Below, piece by piece: positions 1 through 10,676 of a DNA stretch of 64,000 nucleotides; within the stretch, counting starts at the first letter, position 1, and each line of letters opens with the position of its first letter. The translations under genes were made by a program, and so were the position numbers. Under the pieces are notes generated by a model, which searched no databases, was not told the DNA's origin, and saw nothing but the letters and a program-made list of their open reading frames with translations. The DNA is from Hyaloscypha bicolor E (Eukaryota > Ascomycota > Leotiomycetes > Helotiales > Hyaloscyphaceae), in NCBI RefSeq assembly GCF_002865645.1, contig NW_020194644.1:124001-188000 (forward strand), written 5' to 3'.

Positions 1-1048
1 GGGCACAGGCAATGCATAAGGAATTAAGGGTGGCCTGGGGCATAGCGGTTGAGCGTTTGTCAGCAACTTGGGGGGATTGGTGTTTAGCCTGCGGTCAGAA
101 GCGCAGCATAACTGTATGTATAAGCCAGTGCAACAGAAAGTCTCTTCTCTATCCCGCAAGTGTTGAGCGTGACTGTTCAGCGCACCCATGTCCACTTTCT
201 GGACAACCTTTTAGATCCTCGTTCTGTGTGCCGGATGATTCAATTCACACTGTGGACAGCGTACAAATATCCTCGCGGAGTCTTTTCCTGAAACGGCTTC
301 TATCACCCTCTCTCTATCGACACCAACGCCTAGTTTCCACTTATTTCAATCTGAAGCCGAGGATACCAAGCTCAAATGGACAATAAATTACCTCATTTCC
401 TCCTGTTCTCTCAACTACTAGCGGACCTTCAACTACGTGTATAGGAGCCTACAGTTGTTCCGGTTTATTTACACTCCACATCGAAGCTCGGCAGAGCCTC
501 CCTCATTCAAGATTACATCACCCGCCATCCCCATGCTCTCCGCCTGCAGAGATTCTCGCGCCGTTGCTTTGAGAACGTACAGGACCGGCCATCGTATCAT
601 ATCCCAGAACAGGAACACCAGTGCACCACCCCTCGACCTTCTTTTGCCGGATATACTTCGACCCCACTGTGCCCCACACAAGATAGCTTTCTCTTTGCAA
701 ACTAAGAGTCGTTGATTCACATGGCTAATGAATTCGAGATAGTGCCTAGCCCTACACTCCGCCCCCGGCCTTAGCTTCCCGATAGAAGCACTACACCCCT
801 TTGCTCCGTCGCCATCAACGAACTATTCGACCGCGCAAGTATGACTAACCCCATATTCGACGAGTTTCCCGAGTCTCACATTCGATTTGCTTGAAAAAAA
901 GAAAGAATTGAGTTTTGAGATGCTTGAATTCCATGGTCTTAGATTTCTATCTACTAGCTGATAGTGTCCGACCAGTTTGTCCTCTATTCAGTACCACTGC
1001 CGTTCTTTGCTGAGAGATCTCAAGAGCCTTCAATACGTTCATTTATGT
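1..1048. other. No recognisable gene
   Basis: Only short overlapping open frames on both strands without family motifs or convincing exon structure. It is the 3' flank of the minus-strand 2EXR remnant that ends at 1049. I see no repeat or RNA gene here. Confidence 0.5.
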
Positions 1049-1883
1049 TCAGTAAAAGCGACGCTGGAACTCTCCCCTTGCCATACGCGTGACTCTCGGA
1101 TCCTGCCACCATTTTGACATAGCTTGTACAGCAGGAGGTGTTGATCTCCCCAGTACGGACTCAGGAGCCTGCCACTTCAAAGCGTGCTCAAACGTCTCAA
1201 CAAACATCCTGACACTATCCTCCTTAGTCGCTGGCACCCATTCTCTGCTGATCCTAGGCATGTCATCCAAGTGAGGTCTATCATACACCGCCCATTTTCC
1301 TGCAGGTTTAACCTTGAAATCGATGAGGATCAGTTCTTCGAGATCCGGGAACTCGTAGAAGAGGGAAGGGATGTAAGCGCCCCAGCTCCAGTCCAGGATC
1401 TCCCAGATCTTTGTATGCCATCGTCTATCGGAAGGTTTTCCGGCGTAATAGGTGATGTCTTTAATGTCAAGTTCCTGGATCCCGATGTGTTCAAGCGTGA
1501 TAGATTTGACGGCTGAGGATCGCGTGGGCCTGAGTTCGCCACTGCTGAAAAGCTCGTAATGCCTTGTGAAGTGCTCGAAATGCTTCCAATCCGTGAATGA
1601 AATGGTGTCTGTCTCAAAGTCAAAGTCGAAAGAGAACTGCGTTCGCAACCCCGATATGACATTGCCAAATACGTCCCCTTCTTCTGTATCCGACCAAGTT
1701 GCTTTCTCCGTAATTCTTCAACTGGAGACGGATAACTCGTGGAGGAACCGCGAGTCTCCAGATCTCACGTTGGAGCTCTACTGGTAGCTTGGGGAAGCTG
1801 TGCAATTCTTCAACATCTGCAGGTTCGTGTTGACTTCTTGACTTGAGTTGATTGTTACTTTCTGTGGTAGAGGCCGAGTCCAT
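1049..1883 (-). pseudogene. 2EXR-domain protein gene, internally deleted
   Basis: The start at 1883 opens a frame with the 2EXR entry motif FPKLPVELQREIWRLAV about 30 residues in, followed by the usual I-x-L-x strand. The frame then runs out near 1620. A second frame (1648 to 1049) carries the downstream part of the same fold: FETDTISF, the conserved acidic loop FPDLEELILIDF, and the C-terminal WWQDPRVTRMARGEF block shared with the gene at 2845-3801. Compared with that paralogue, the middle module (the S-V-C-R-x-S-R-x-E-A-L-x-x-Y helix, roughly 60-70 residues) is absent. A 58-bp GT..AG segment could join the two frames, but its 5' site is poor and cannot restore the missing module. 2EXR proteins are an expanded fungal family of unknown function; the label rests on motif and paralogue comparison. 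Most likely a decayed copy. Confidence 0.6.
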
Positions 1884-2844
1884 GATGACTTTGTCGTAAA
1901 GCTGGTAGGTTTCTTGATGCTTCCGAGGGAGCGCGAGGACTGGCTCGGAAAGCCGCGGTGCTCATTTTAAACCCTCCAACTCAAATGCAAAGGCTGGTTA
2001 ACTCAGACTTGGTTTTTGTGAATCACTGGTTTGATTAGAAAAAAAATGTACTTTCTGAGAGTCATCAAATGCGGACAGTGGTTGGCTAGCTCTCCCCAAT
2101 CACCAGTAATAGAAAGAGTTCACTCCATATTCTGCACAGAATAACACCGCAATACTCAGAGTATCTTCTCAGTAAAAGCACTAAATTGTTGAATCTACTT
2201 TTGGATCACTCTATTGGTGATTTGAAACATCTCCCCTGGTGTCCCTCGTGATATTGTGCTGTTGATAACATTTGGCTAGTTACTATAGCTCCCTGTCACG
2301 CCTTTGTCATCCCTCTCTAACCGTAGGCGTTACGTTATTGAAGTAGACCATACGAGAAGTGAAAGTGAAAGGAGAAGGAAATTGAGGGATAGTATACGAA
2401 TGAGAGTTGGTTAAAGAACTGGGGAGGTGTGAGAAAAGAGGGGGGGCGGCGACGGGAACGACTCAGCTTGTGGGCAAGCGAATTTGCTTTGTGACTGCAG
2501 AGAGAATTTTATTACACTACTCCTCCTAATGTTTTACATTCTCTAGCATTCTTGTTAATTGCACTGGGACGTGGGAGATATAGGAAAAGAGGACGTCATC
2601 GTTCCTATCTGGTTCGGGATGAGGAGCGACGGTATCGCCTCGCACTGTTCGATAAATAGAATCGAGATAGTTGAGACAAATTGACTTACTTACCCCGCAC
2701 TTATTCTATTGCACATCGAACCATAAATCAGGCCACCTAGAACAACCATTTTGAATCAACGACAAGGGTCCTCATCTTCTTGACTTGTTTTCACCAAACA
2801 ACCACACCAAACAAACAAATACCGGCAACTCATCATACTTCAAG
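1884..2844. other. Intergenic region between two divergent 2EXR copies
   Basis: About 960 bp between the start at 1883 (minus) and the start at 2845 (plus). It must contain both 5' regions. There is no protein-like frame and no clear repeat. Confidence 0.5.
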
Positions 2845-3801
2845 ATGGGCCAAGTTCTCAGCCTCTTTTCATCTCCAAACTTCATGGAAGACCCAATGAG
2901 CTTCCTTGGCTTCGAGATGGGTCAAACTACATCTCCAGCCCCTGGTCTCAATGCAGCAGCCATGCCATCCTCGACCCTCGAATCAAGATCTCTGAGCACG
3001 TTCATCTGTTTCCCGAAACTTCCGCCAGAGCTGCAGAGAAAGATTTGGAAGCTCACGGTGCAGCCAAAAATCATCACCCTCGACGTCGGAGACATCTACC
3101 AACAAGGTCCCAATGTTCGTCCAAAGACCGGCCTTTCACCTCATCCTATCCTCAGCGTCTGTAGCACCTCTCGAGAGGCCGCTTTGGAAATATACGGAGG
3201 AAAGCCCTATAGTTTCGTAACTGGCTGCTCCTGCGGTGATGAAGAGAATCACGAGACATGGTTCCGCCATTTCGATCTCTACATCAACCCTGCAGCGGAC
3301 ACCTTCTACTTCTCTGAACACAGGCATCTTGACCAATTCGCCCGATTTTGGCAAATCAGACGTGGAAATAGTCTCGAATGACACGTTGTTGTGCGCTCGC
3401 TCGTTGTCGACAATGTGAAGGCTGGGGCTTTGGATACTTACGACCTTGCTCGTTGGCAAAATGCAGATCTGGTGTGGATCAACAGAGACATTCACATCCT
3501 CGGAACAATGGCAATGTTGACGGCGCCCTTCGCAGAACTGGAAGAGTTCATTCTTGTTGGTTTTGAGGTTGTGGATACTGCTGCTGCTCAACAAATGAGG
3601 CTCGCTGCGGGAACTACACGCATTTCTGAGGAGAACATTGACATTTTTGTGGAGTGTCTCCAAGGGAAGTTGCTGATCTATCCGATGGAAGTTGAGGATG
3701 AAGTTGCGCAAGGTCCGCGAGGTTGCACATGGTCGAAGTGGTGGGAGGATCCAAAACTTGCACTCATGACGAAGGAAGAATTCGAGGCCCAGCGCCGTTG
3801 A
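2845..3801 (+). pseudogene. 2EXR-domain protein, interrupted by one in-frame TGA
   Basis: The ATG at 2845 opens MGQVLSLF and a 2EXR domain: FPKLPPELQRKIWKL at about residues 53-67, CSTSREAALEIYGG, then ADTFYFSEHRHLDQFARFW. A TGA at 3379-3381 stops the frame, yet the same frame continues without a shift through VVDNVKAGALDTYDLARW, FAELEEFILVGFEV and the terminal WWEDPKLALMTKEEFEAQ block to a stop at 3801. Homology with the other 2EXR genes here continues across the stop, so it is a nonsense lesion (CGA to TGA would explain it) or a sequencing error rather than two genes. Repaired length would be about 318 residues with no intron. The N-terminus Met-Gly-x-x-x-Ser fits an N-myristoylation signal, unusual for this family. 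An upstream non-ATG extension to 2785 is not needed. Confidence 0.7.
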
Positions 3802-4510
3802 AGGGAAATTTCGTATGAAAGTATTGGTATTTTTGGAGAAATCTTGGTTTTGGAGCATAATATGTAACTTGTGGGAGTGGTGGAAGCATCCAAAGGCCAC
3901 TTTTATGACTGGGGCAGGGTTTCAGACCAGTTTTATGTTGAACAGAACAAGGTATGGAAGCTCTGGTGCTTACAAACTCATATGATGCGTGGAAATAGAA
4001 TGACGGGAGAAGTGGAAGCATCCACAGGTTACTCTCACGATGGAGGGCAAATATCAGGCGAGGTTCTGTTGATCAGAACTTCATATGAGAGCTTTATGAC
4101 TCTTCACGGATTGGCTGGCACCAAAACGAAATGCAAAATCATGAAATCTGCCTTTGGGACCCTACGAGTGTGACATTATACAGAAGGAGTTGGAAAAACT
4201 TCTCTGGAAGGTGAAAGCACATCAAAGAAAATTTGTTTATGCCTGATAAATTAAGGCACCCCTCCCCCCTTTCTTTGGATCCAGAAAGGTAAATAAAGGG
4301 TAAAAGCGGCGATAATGCGATATCGGCAGAGTCTCGATACCAGGCAGTGCCAATATCTTCTCCGCACAAATAAATCCTCCAAATTCGATCTTCTTAACAC
4401 AGCAACCCTCAAAAGAAAGATTGCTGCTCCACATCACGTCAATTCAAGTGTAAGCACACCTCGTTTTGCACCTTTGAATATCAACTAAGAATTCTTCTCC
4501 AGGTACCGCA
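3802..4510. other. Intergenic, no recognisable gene
   Basis: Short frames only. The segment 3850-4110 repeats phrases such as gtggaagcatcca (about 3880 and 4012) followed by similar actggggcagg/gatggagggca text, suggesting a diverged direct duplication of about 130 bp. Confidence 0.35.
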
Positions 4511-4978
4511 ATGGGATCTTGCTTGACAAAAAACTCCAACATGGACGATGGCAACAGTGACTCCACGTGTCATCAAAATGTCAGCCGTCAAGACACTGAA
4601 CTTGGCCGCACCTCTGGATCGGACAATCGGGGCAGTACAAGCACAAGCGACAATACCTTGGTTGAGACACAATCTCAAGGCCAGAGTGACGGCTTGGAGC
4701 CCTCTGGAATGACGCCAAACATGTCCAATTCTGAGGAAACTCGTACCGGTAACCTTGCCACTCGCACCGCTACCACCAATCAACCTTCTCTACCTCGTCC
4801 AGTGCAAGCCTTTCAGACGAAATCCGGTACACGCTCTTCAATCTACGGACCATTCAATCCGCCATCCAGCTCAAACACTCGATTCCTTCACTGTTCCTGT
4901 CCTGGTGCCCCTACACCCGTTCCAGGCACTTGCTCTACAGCTGGTTCAAACTCAGGAGATGTTGCTGATGAGTTTTGA
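4511..4978 (+). CDS. Small Ser/Thr-rich disordered protein with MGSCLTK acylation motif
   Basis: Uninterrupted 155-residue frame from ATG 4511 (context ccgcaATGg) to TGA 4976-4978. The N-terminus MGSCLTKN has Gly2, Cys4 and Thr6, the arrangement of proteins that are N-myristoylated on Gly2 and palmitoylated on Cys4, which would tether it to membranes. The remainder is low-complexity and rich in S, T, N, Q, P and G, with no domain, coiled coil or transmembrane helix. The C-terminal third has several Cys and Pro residues (FLHCSCPGAPTPVPGTC). Expression and lipidation are inferred, not shown. A neighbouring 2EXR gene also begins Met-Gly-x-x-x-Ser. I do not recognise a family. It could be a chance frame, but the start context and motif argue for a real gene. 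Confidence 0.5.
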   Translation: MGSCLTKNSNMDDGNSDSTCHQNVSRQDTELGRTSGSDNRGSTSTSDNTLVETQSQGQSDGLEPSGMTPNMSNSEETRTGNLATRTATTNQPSLPRPVQAFQTKSGTRSSIYGPFNPPSSSNTRFLHCSCPGAPTPVPGTCSTAGSNSGDVADEF

Positions 4979-5318
4979 GGCGGTCAAAGAGAGGAGGAAT
5001 GAAACGAAGGGATATGGAAGAATGGCGGTTGAATGAATGAAGCGAATATGGGATAGCGGATGGATGGATCATCGCGGTCAAAAGGGCTAAATGTATCTCA
5101 GCAGACAAGAAGAAACGTGAAAAGCTTCCCTTCCTCCATCCCTGCTCTAAATCATATGCAAAAAAGCCAAGGTAGACTGAGATACTCAGAGAAAAGGTTA
5201 AGGTCCATGGCATCGTGAAACTTTTGATTTCTCTACCAGTTATCCCTAATTCAAGTGACATAAACATCACCAAGCGTCAAGACTCCCCCTACCAACCTCA
5301 AGAAAGCAGTCGGAGGAG
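4979..5318. other. 3' intergenic between convergent genes
   Basis: About 340 bp separating the end of the MGSCL gene from the stop of the tryptophan synthase gene. No coding or repeat signal. Confidence 0.5.
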
Positions 5319-7759
5319 CTAAAACCTCAAATCCCAACCGATCTTCGGTCCTAGAATGGGCAACTCGTCAGCCACACTCTGGACATCCTTATCCCCACGT
5401 CCACTCAAACAAATCACAACATCCTGCCCCTTCTCCATCGTCTTCGCTAGCTCCAAGGCACCATACACCGCATGCGCAGTCTCCAATGCAGGGATAATGC
5501 CTTCAAGCTGACTGATAAGTCTGAAGCCGATGAATGCTTCAGCATCGGTAGCAGCAATGAACTTTGCGCGCTCATTGTCTTTCCAGGAGGAGAGTTCGGG
5601 ACCGACGCCAGGGTAGTCGAGCCCAGCGGATACGGAGTGTGTGTCTTGGATTTGGCCGTGCTTGTCTTGGAGGACGTAGGTGCGGACACCATGCAACACA
5701 CCTTTGGTGCCGCCAGAAAGGGTAGCACTGTGGCGTTGAGTATCAATGCCATCACCGCCGGCTTCAACGCCGAGGAGCTTGACGGAGGGGTCTTTGGAGA
5801 AGGGATAGAACATGCCGACTGCGTTACTACCGCCTCCTACGCAAGCTACAACCGCATCGGGGAGTTTTCCGCGCTTCTCGAGCATCTGGGCACGGGTCTC
5901 GTCACCGATGACAGATTGGAAAGTTCGGACGATTGTTGGGAAGGGGTGAGGGCCGATGGCTGAGCCGATGATGTAGTGTGTTGTGTCGAGCTTGACAACC
6001 CAGGCACGCAAGGCTTCGTTGACAGCGTCACGGAGGGTGCGGGAACCAGCATCTACGGCGATGACTTGGGCGCCGAGGAGTTTGATGCGGAAGACGTTGA
6101 GGGCTTGACGTCTTACATCCTCCTAGAAGGTTGTTAGTATCGAGAGATGGAAAGCGGAATTCATGACTCACAGCTCCCATGTAGATTGTGCACTTCATGC
6201 CGAACTTGGCGCAGACAGTTGCGGTTGCTACGCCATGTTGTCCAGCTCCTGTCTCAGCAATTATCTCAGTCTTCCCCAATCTTCTTGCAAGCAGAATTTG
6301 GCCCAGAGCGTTGTTGATCTTGTGACTTCCAGTATGGTTCAGATCTTCTCTCTTCAACCAGATGTTAGCTCCCCCAGCATGCTCGGTCAACCGCTCAGCA
6401 AGATGCAGTTGGCCGGGTCGTCCCATCCAGGGGTAATATGTTCTATACTCCTCCCAGAATGCAGGATCATCCTTGATCTTGTTAAAGCCCTCCTCGAGCT
6501 CCGATAAACAGTCCATTAGTGACTCAGGAACATATTGACCACCGAATTCTCCAAAACGGGCCGGGACAGTAGTTGGGTCAACTGGGCCGTCTGTGTTGAG
6601 AGCTTCAATCTGGTCGACTAGGCCAGGTTCTGATCCGTGATCACGAATGATCCTGTCCACATGAACATTCTTTCCATCTGGCTGAGCAGCCTCATGCATA
6701 CTCTCAACAATGCCAACCTCTCCTGTGAGGCCGCCATTGGGAGCACCTCTTCGGCCACCGACCTTTGCACAGTAGTCCTCAACAGCTTTGGCTCCTTGAC
6801 CAGGAGCTGCCTCGGCCAAAGTGGTGATAATTTGACTTCCAATAACCACACCATCAGCAATTTTGGAAACACTTAAGAAATGCTCTCTTGTGCTAACTCC
6901 AAAGCCAAGAGCAACTGGTTTATCACCTGAGTATTCTTTGACTCGCTTCAGAAGGTCAGGGAGTCCGGAATTCAGTGTTCCAGTAGCACCAGTGACACCC
7001 ATTCTCGAGACGACGTATATGAAGGAGTCGGCAAGCTTGCAGAGAAGCTTCCTTCGAGATTCGGAAGTAGCAGGGGCAATTAGGGGAACGTATGAGAGGC
7101 TATGCAATCCTCAATTAGCAATTGACCATTGGACCAAATATTTTGGCATGACTCACCCTCCCTTGGTACAGAAATTCCGGAATGTCACTGCTTCCTCAGG
7201 AGGTAGATCAACGACAATGAAGCCATTGACACCTGCCTCTTTGCAGTCCTTCAAAAGCCTCTCTTCTCCATAGCTGAGAATCGGGTTGTAGTACCCCATG
7301 AACAGGACTGGAACTTTCAATCCTTTCTTTCGTGCCTCTCGTACCATTTCGAGCGTGGATGAGACCGTGACGCCGTTTTTGAGGGCTTGCTGTGTAAATT
7401 GTAAGCAACTAAGCATATGGCCAATTGATAAATATGGCACAAACAGTATTTGACTTCTGAATCGTAGGGCCGTCTGCAATTGGGTCCGTAAATGGGAGAC
7501 CGAGCTCAATGACATCTACAAATAGTCAGATATGCCTCAGCAGATATCAATTGGCTTTCATGCCTGAGCCACCAGCTTCCATGCCCAGCAGAATGCCCAC
7601 AGTCTCCTCAGGCGTCGGATATCCAGCCGTAAAGTAAGTTACAAGAGCTGGCTGCAAACCGTCAGCTTCGTTCTGGTATTGTCATTTGCCATTGAGTTCT
7701 CAAAGACTTACTCTTCCCTCCTTTTTGCATTGCGCAAAGGCTTTCTTTAGTCCCTCCAT
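5319..7759 (-). CDS. TRP5: Tryptophan synthase, fused alpha-beta enzyme
   Basis: Catalyses the last two steps of tryptophan synthesis: indole-3-glycerol phosphate to indole (alpha), then indole plus serine to tryptophan (beta, PLP). Six exons join in phase: 7759-7712, 7651-7564, 7515-7445, 7389-7157, 7099-6172 and 6122-5319, giving 723 residues, close to other fungal enzymes. The alpha domain is residues 1 to about 265, with catalytic Glu49 (DVIELG) and Asp60 (PIADGPTIQ) at the same numbers as bacterial TrpA. A linker leads to the beta domain from about 326 ([12 protein letters not shown]), with the PLP lysine in HTGSHK at about residue 407 and the phosphate-binding [11 protein letters not shown] loop. 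Intron 2 (7563-7516) starts with GC (CAG|GCATGA); the other four start with GT. The last intron has TACTAAC. It is divergent from SDH8 across 275 bp. Homologues are called TRP5 in yeast, trp-3 in Neurospora and trpB in Aspergillus. Confidence 0.97.
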
Positions 7760-7837
7760 GATTGAAAGTTGTTTCGGGGTGGGATTTGTGTTAATTGAAA
7801 GAAGAAGGGAGAGTGGGACGTTGTGTAGGTAGTTGAG

Positions 7838-7844
7838 TGAGTCA
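7838..7844. promoter_or_regulatory. Gcn4/Cpc1-type element TGAGTCA
   Basis: A perfect TGAGTCA palindrome lies 79 bp upstream of the tryptophan synthase ATG in the promoter shared with SDH8. Gcn4/Cpc1 bZIP factors bind TGA(C/G)TCA and activate amino-acid biosynthesis genes, including tryptophan genes, under starvation. A 7-bp match can be chance; its position and neighbour make it credible. Confidence 0.6.
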
Positions 7845-8034
7845 GTGATATTTTTGATGTTTATCCGTCGCCCCTCCAGCCAAATCGGGCAATGCCGCCC
7901 GGCAGAACCAGCATCCTTGCTGCATTTCGCCCGACGTCGCTGCTCGCCACTTCGACCATCACTACCATCTTAACAGCCTCACAATCTCTCATTACCCCCA
8001 GAGTTTCACAAAAGCCTCATTAAGCGCCTTAAGA

Positions 8035-8535
8035 ATGATGGCGCGACTTCTACCGCCAAAGTTCCTCCTTCCATCTCGCAGATTCTTTACTTATTCTGCG
8101 AGAAGAACAGCATTCTCAACAGGCCCCGCACCACCTCGTCTCCCTCCGAAGGAACAAGAAGAATTCGAGCGTCTGCAACGAGCTTCAACCGGTGCATTTA
8201 GCACACCAAAGCCAATCGTCACACCCAATCCTGCTTTAGAATCTACACCGTCCTCATCATCTCGACCTCGGCCTCAAATCAATCAACCCCCAGCATCATC
8301 ATCGAACATAGAGAAGGCGGATATCGAAGTAGAAGCAGTCAATGCGAGAGTAGCAGCTACTGGGAAAGGAGAGGAATTACATCCTGATATTAGAAGAGGA
8401 GCGAAACCTGAGTTTGAAGGCGACAGGAATCCGAAGACGGGCGAGATTGGAGGGCCGAAGAATGAGCCGCTGCGGTGGGGGAGTACGGGGGAGAGGGGGG
8501 ATTGGAGTTATAATGGGCGAGTGACGGACTTTTGA
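8035..8535 (+). CDS. SDH8: Succinate dehydrogenase assembly factor 4 (Sdh8-like), mitochondrial
   Basis: Single-exon 166-residue protein. The N-terminus MMARLLPPKFLLPSRRFF is Arg-rich, lacks acidic residues and fits a mitochondrial presequence. A Pro/Ser-rich linker follows. The last ~35 residues hold the family signature: GEIGGPKNEPLRWG, then GDWSYNGRVTDF at the extreme C-terminus, the conserved G-(E/D)-W ... G-R-x-x-D-F ending of SDHAF4/Sdh8 (formerly DUF1674). This factor protects and helps assemble flavinylated Sdh1 into complex II in the matrix. Two ATGs are adjacent (8035 and 8038); either may start. It shares the 7760-8034 promoter with the divergent tryptophan synthase gene. Confidence 0.88.
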   Translation: MMARLLPPKFLLPSRRFFTYSARRTAFSTGPAPPRLPPKEQEEFERLQRASTGAFSTPKPIVTPNPALESTPSSSSRPRPQINQPPASSSNIEKADIEVEAVNARVAATGKGEELHPDIRRGAKPEFEGDRNPKTGEIGGPKNEPLRWGSTGERGDWSYNGRVTDF

Positions 8536-9267
8536 TTTGGAGGTGAGGGGAATGATTGTAAGATTATGGGAATGTCATGAATACTTGCATAAACTTTGTT
8601 GTGTTGCTTCTGTTTTGCCGATGCAGTGAACCGAATCTGGAGTTGGGAGTGATGAGAAGCCCAACTTTTGCTGAATAACCCTATGTGATTTGGGAGATGT
8701 CTAAATTGCCAACGGTTTCAAAATTCTGGTATCTGGTGATTCCTCCTCGCTGTGGATATTCCCTTGGCAGTGGATACTTTGGAATTGCCGCCAAACACGG
8801 CGATATCAAGAAATAGCCTTGGGTACGTGATTGTACAGAAAAGGTAAAGGAGCTGAGGGGTGGATAGAGAGGTTTCCTCGTGTCCGATTTCAAATCACAA
8901 AAAATAATTTTGAACTCGTGCTACGCAATGAGCATCTTGAGAGAGTAGATGGGCAGACTGGTCAAACTCATTAATGGCACTTTCCTTGTCCTGTGTGAGA
9001 TGGTTTATCCATCCACGAGCGATTTTTTTGGGTCAGAAATCAAGTCAGGGACATTTTGCGGCAGCTCTAGTTGATTACGATCAAGATCTGAGCAGGCACG
9101 AAGTCTAGTCGCTTGAATAATATTGTTAGGTATGCTTTACGAAGCAGTTACCAACTCCAATTCACGTTAGGCATGCTTTACGAAGCAGTTACCAAGCTCC
9201 AATTCCCATCAGGTACGCCTTACGAGGCATACCCAACAGCAAATCAAAACAGTAGAACGAAACGTCA
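8536..9267. other. Intergenic between convergent genes; contains short tandem repeats
   Basis: No protein family signal. The only clear structure is the 41-42 bp tandem repeat at 9125-9234, annotated separately. Confidence 0.5.
9125..9234. repeat. 41-42 bp tandem repeat, about 2.6 copies
   Basis: Unit 1 at 9125-9165 and unit 2 at 9166-9207 share atgctttacgaagcagtta and a following ccaa(g)ctccaattc. Unit 3 from 9208 is diverged and partial (ggtacgccttacgaggcata). The core ctttacgaagc is a small imperfect palindrome. It lies just 3' of the small membrane protein gene whose stop is at 9268. Confidence 0.85.
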
Positions 9268-10120
9268 TCACCATACCTGTATCAAAAGTACAGCCATTGT
9301 GATCCCCACCAAGAAACTAGAAGCAAAATTCGAAGCGCCAGCAAAATGAAAAACGATAGAAACGACGAAGCAGGTGAAGATGGCTAGTATTAACAAGTGG
9401 CGTGTATAACTAGAAGGATCGTCAGTAACCTATTCTTTGGTCTAGCCATCTGAGAATGCAACTCACTCTCTCATGCTGCCGGTATTGAGAATCCCGTAGC
9501 AAATCATCATTCCCGATGTTGAGAACCAAGTAAACAGTGTTCTAGGAAAACATTAGTCTTGCAATCGTGGTTATGGAAAGGAGATGGTACATACCCCGCG
9601 ACGAAGGATGATTTCGGAGAAGTGGGGTCGTTCATGAGCAAGACGTATCCTAGAGCTGCCGTTATGTTGAGGATGCATACCACCGTGGCCAACCCTGGAA
9701 ATAATTTCTCGAAAAAGAAGGGTCGAATCCGGCGCCACGAAATTGAGGATTGTCTAGGTGTGTTGTCCAGTTCTTCTTCGTCAAATCCTTCTCCATTTTG
9801 CTCCCTTCCACTGCGTCCAAAGTCATGCTGTTCCACTGCAGCCTGACAGGGTGTTACAACTGTTGAATCTTGACATCGTTAGTTTGGGGCCCTCGCAGCT
9901 TCTTGGTTCTGAAAATCGGAGCAATGGGATGCGAGACAAGCTGGACTTCATGTATTGGGCACCCTGAAGAATAGGAAATTTGTTACGCACGTGTCTGTAG
10001 AGGAAAACCGACTCCTCCGTTTCCTGCTCCGTCACTGAGCCGATCTCCCCATCTCTCCCCAACTTGAATGGCGTTGGATTCGGGAGGAGGCTCGCTGCCT
10101 TGCCCCGAACTCGATGCCAT
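9268..10120 (-). CDS. Small multi-spanning membrane protein of unknown function
   Basis: Four exons join in phase: 10120-9991, 9835-9595, 9541-9467 and 9409-9268, with introns of 155, 53 and 57 bp (5' sites GTGCGT, GTATGT, GTGAGT). The product is 195 residues. The first 90 are hydrophilic and acidic (MASSSGQGSEPPPES, then GFDEEELDN), followed by a basic patch SWRRIRPFFFEK. Hydrophobic segments follow: LFPGLATVVCILNITAALGY, GTLFTWFSTSGMMICYGIL, HLLILAIFTCFVVSIVFHF, and a final FLVGITMAVLLIQVW at the C-terminus, so three to four membrane passes. No catalytic motif is visible and I do not recognise the family. Consistent phases across all three introns support a real gene. The last exon could continue through a CAG|GTATGG site, but a stop follows at once in the unspliced frame. 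Confidence 0.65.
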
Positions 10121-10676
10121 CTTGGCAATTGAGCCTTCCTCCCTTCTGACACCACGGTAAACGAGAAGTATGAGAAGTTGTAATACAGTTCTTGGGTAAT
10201 TGATACGATATATTTCTGAATCGAAGTTGCTTGAGATAATGAATAGATCAGGAGCAGTTTTCTCGAGGATTGGAATGAAGCTATGTTCCTGGAAGCACGC
10301 TAACCGCCCACAGCTCAAGAGATTCAGAACACTGGCATTTAAAAAGGGATACATGCTAAGTAGCGGTGTATGAACTGACGAATCGAGAGACGATGAAAGG
10401 TGCCAGCACATACACGGGTTGTTCCTGTTCCTCGCTGAGCTGAGTTTTATACGCCCGATTTCTGTGCGGTGGCTTTGCGCTGCCTCCTCTTGAGGGAAGA
10501 TCTAGCCTCGTAGTCGTGCATCTGGTGCCCCCGCTGCATACACACATGGTGGAAAGACAGCCTTGCTGATTCTTGTTCCTCAAACTTTTTCGTGATAACA
10601 TCATTCAATTGCTTCCACCTACTTTCGGTTGGGCAACACCAACCTTCACCAGGAAACTCGAATCGTCTCCTTGATA
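10121..10676. other. Intergenic, possible gene debris
   Basis: Contains the 5' flank of the membrane protein gene. A minus-strand frame (about 10640-10447) reads WKQLNDVITKKFEEQE and then a basic tail. It has no start and no recognisable domain, and could be a degraded exon. Confidence 0.35.

Noticed and set aside
3136..3900. Long minus-strand frame of 254 codons
   Set aside because: It is antisense to the 2EXR gene, has no domain, and mirrors the coding frame's composition.
9125..9234. Possible CRISPR-like repeat
   Set aside because: The units are directly adjacent with no spacers, diverged, and the genome is eukaryotic. It is a small tandem repeat.
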